This document shows, piece after piece, positions 30,323 to 30,748 of a stretch of 30,748 bases of DNA (the first letter of the stretch is position 1; each line of letters begins with the position of its first letter). The stretch covers positions 1 through 30,748 of the forward strand of contig NW_003546388.1 in assembly GCF_000090795.2 (NCBI RefSeq), read 5' to 3'. The notes under the pieces are model-generated. The model was given only the letters and a program-made list of their open reading frames with translations. It was not told where the DNA came from and made no database searches. A program made the translations under genes and the position numbers. The DNA is from Amphimedon queenslandica (lineage: Eukaryota > Porifera > Demospongiae > Haplosclerida > Niphatidae).

Positions 30323-30748
30323 TTTTACTGATTTTATATGCAATTTTTGCTTTGCTTTTCACCCTGTTACATTGCCTTATATAGTATGCTCTGGCATTTG
30401 ATCTATTTTTGCCTTCAAGTTGTTTTCTAATTTCATACTTTTTTACATGCTTTTTTTAATTTTTTGACCCAGATAAATATACTTTTTCTTTTCCTACTTC
30501 CTTTTTTCACAACTAACACCTAAATGATTACACTTAACAACAAAATTGCAAGTAATACAAAAACAAAAATGCAGGATGAATATCATTACTATTACCATCA
30601 CAAATATTCAGAAATCTAATGCTTATCATTGTAATTACTTATCTTGATAATATAACAACTATGCCAATGATTTTCAATTATGAAATTATAGCAGCTGACA
30701 ATGACAACTCAGTCCAGCTTTAGCCTTAAACTCACTCTAAATGAATAG
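30323..30748. other. AT-rich sequence to window end
   Basis: T-rich then A-rich sequence, with no open frame, repeat or signal that I can support. Confidence 0.5.

Overview
The window reads as AT-rich animal nuclear DNA, most like a compact invertebrate genome such as a demosponge. That is an inference: it rests on low GC, very short introns (57 and 162 bases in the best-resolved gene), an assembly gap, and the mix of transposon families (P-like, Crypton, hAT, OTU-carrying Helitron, piggyBac-like). There are no bacterial operons, rRNA, tRNA or CRISPR arrays. Nearly all recognisable coding sequence is decayed transposon protein.

Layout. 1-2239: no supported gene. 2240-6523: a minus-strand P-element-like transposase pseudogene. 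It is split at one point by about 2.1 kb of younger DNA holding a plus-strand Crypton-type tyrosine recombinase pseudogene (3251-4620), a small terminal-inverted-repeat element (4825-5063) and a hairpin-like palindrome (2949-3142). 6862-9588: a plus-strand hAT element with a broken ZMYM1-like transposase. 9589-12910: mostly unassignable. 12911-17130: the 5' half of a Helitron on the minus strand, carrying a second copy of the 4825-5063 element. 17131-18439: spacer, a hAT-like end and a 157-base gap. 18440-25205: a second, longer Helitron on the plus strand with HUH/YY Rep, Pif1 helicase and OTU protease domains. The two Helitrons are diverged copies pointing away from each other, forming a large inverted repeat around the gap. 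25764-25943: a 3-copy minisatellite. 25968-28500: two diverged tandem copies of a non-coding unit; the second holds a piggyBac-like non-autonomous element flanked by TTAA. 28804-29276: a minus-strand, GC-rich, proline-rich terminal exon with a poly(A) signal, the best candidate for a live host gene. 29658-30322: an element with about 190-base inverted arms.

How the parts relate. Insertion order can be read for several elements: the Crypton, palindrome and MITE postdate or split the P-like gene; MITE copy 2 postdates separation of the two Helitron copies, because the other copy keeps the empty site; the piggyBac-like element postdates the tandem duplication. The right Helitron keeps every domain in order but has frameshifts, stops and replaced catalytic residues in the helicase, so it is probably not autonomous. 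I found no convincing undescribed functional system. The most informative items are the nested P/Crypton locus, the head-to-head OTU Helitrons and the newly delimited MITE with 4-base target duplications.
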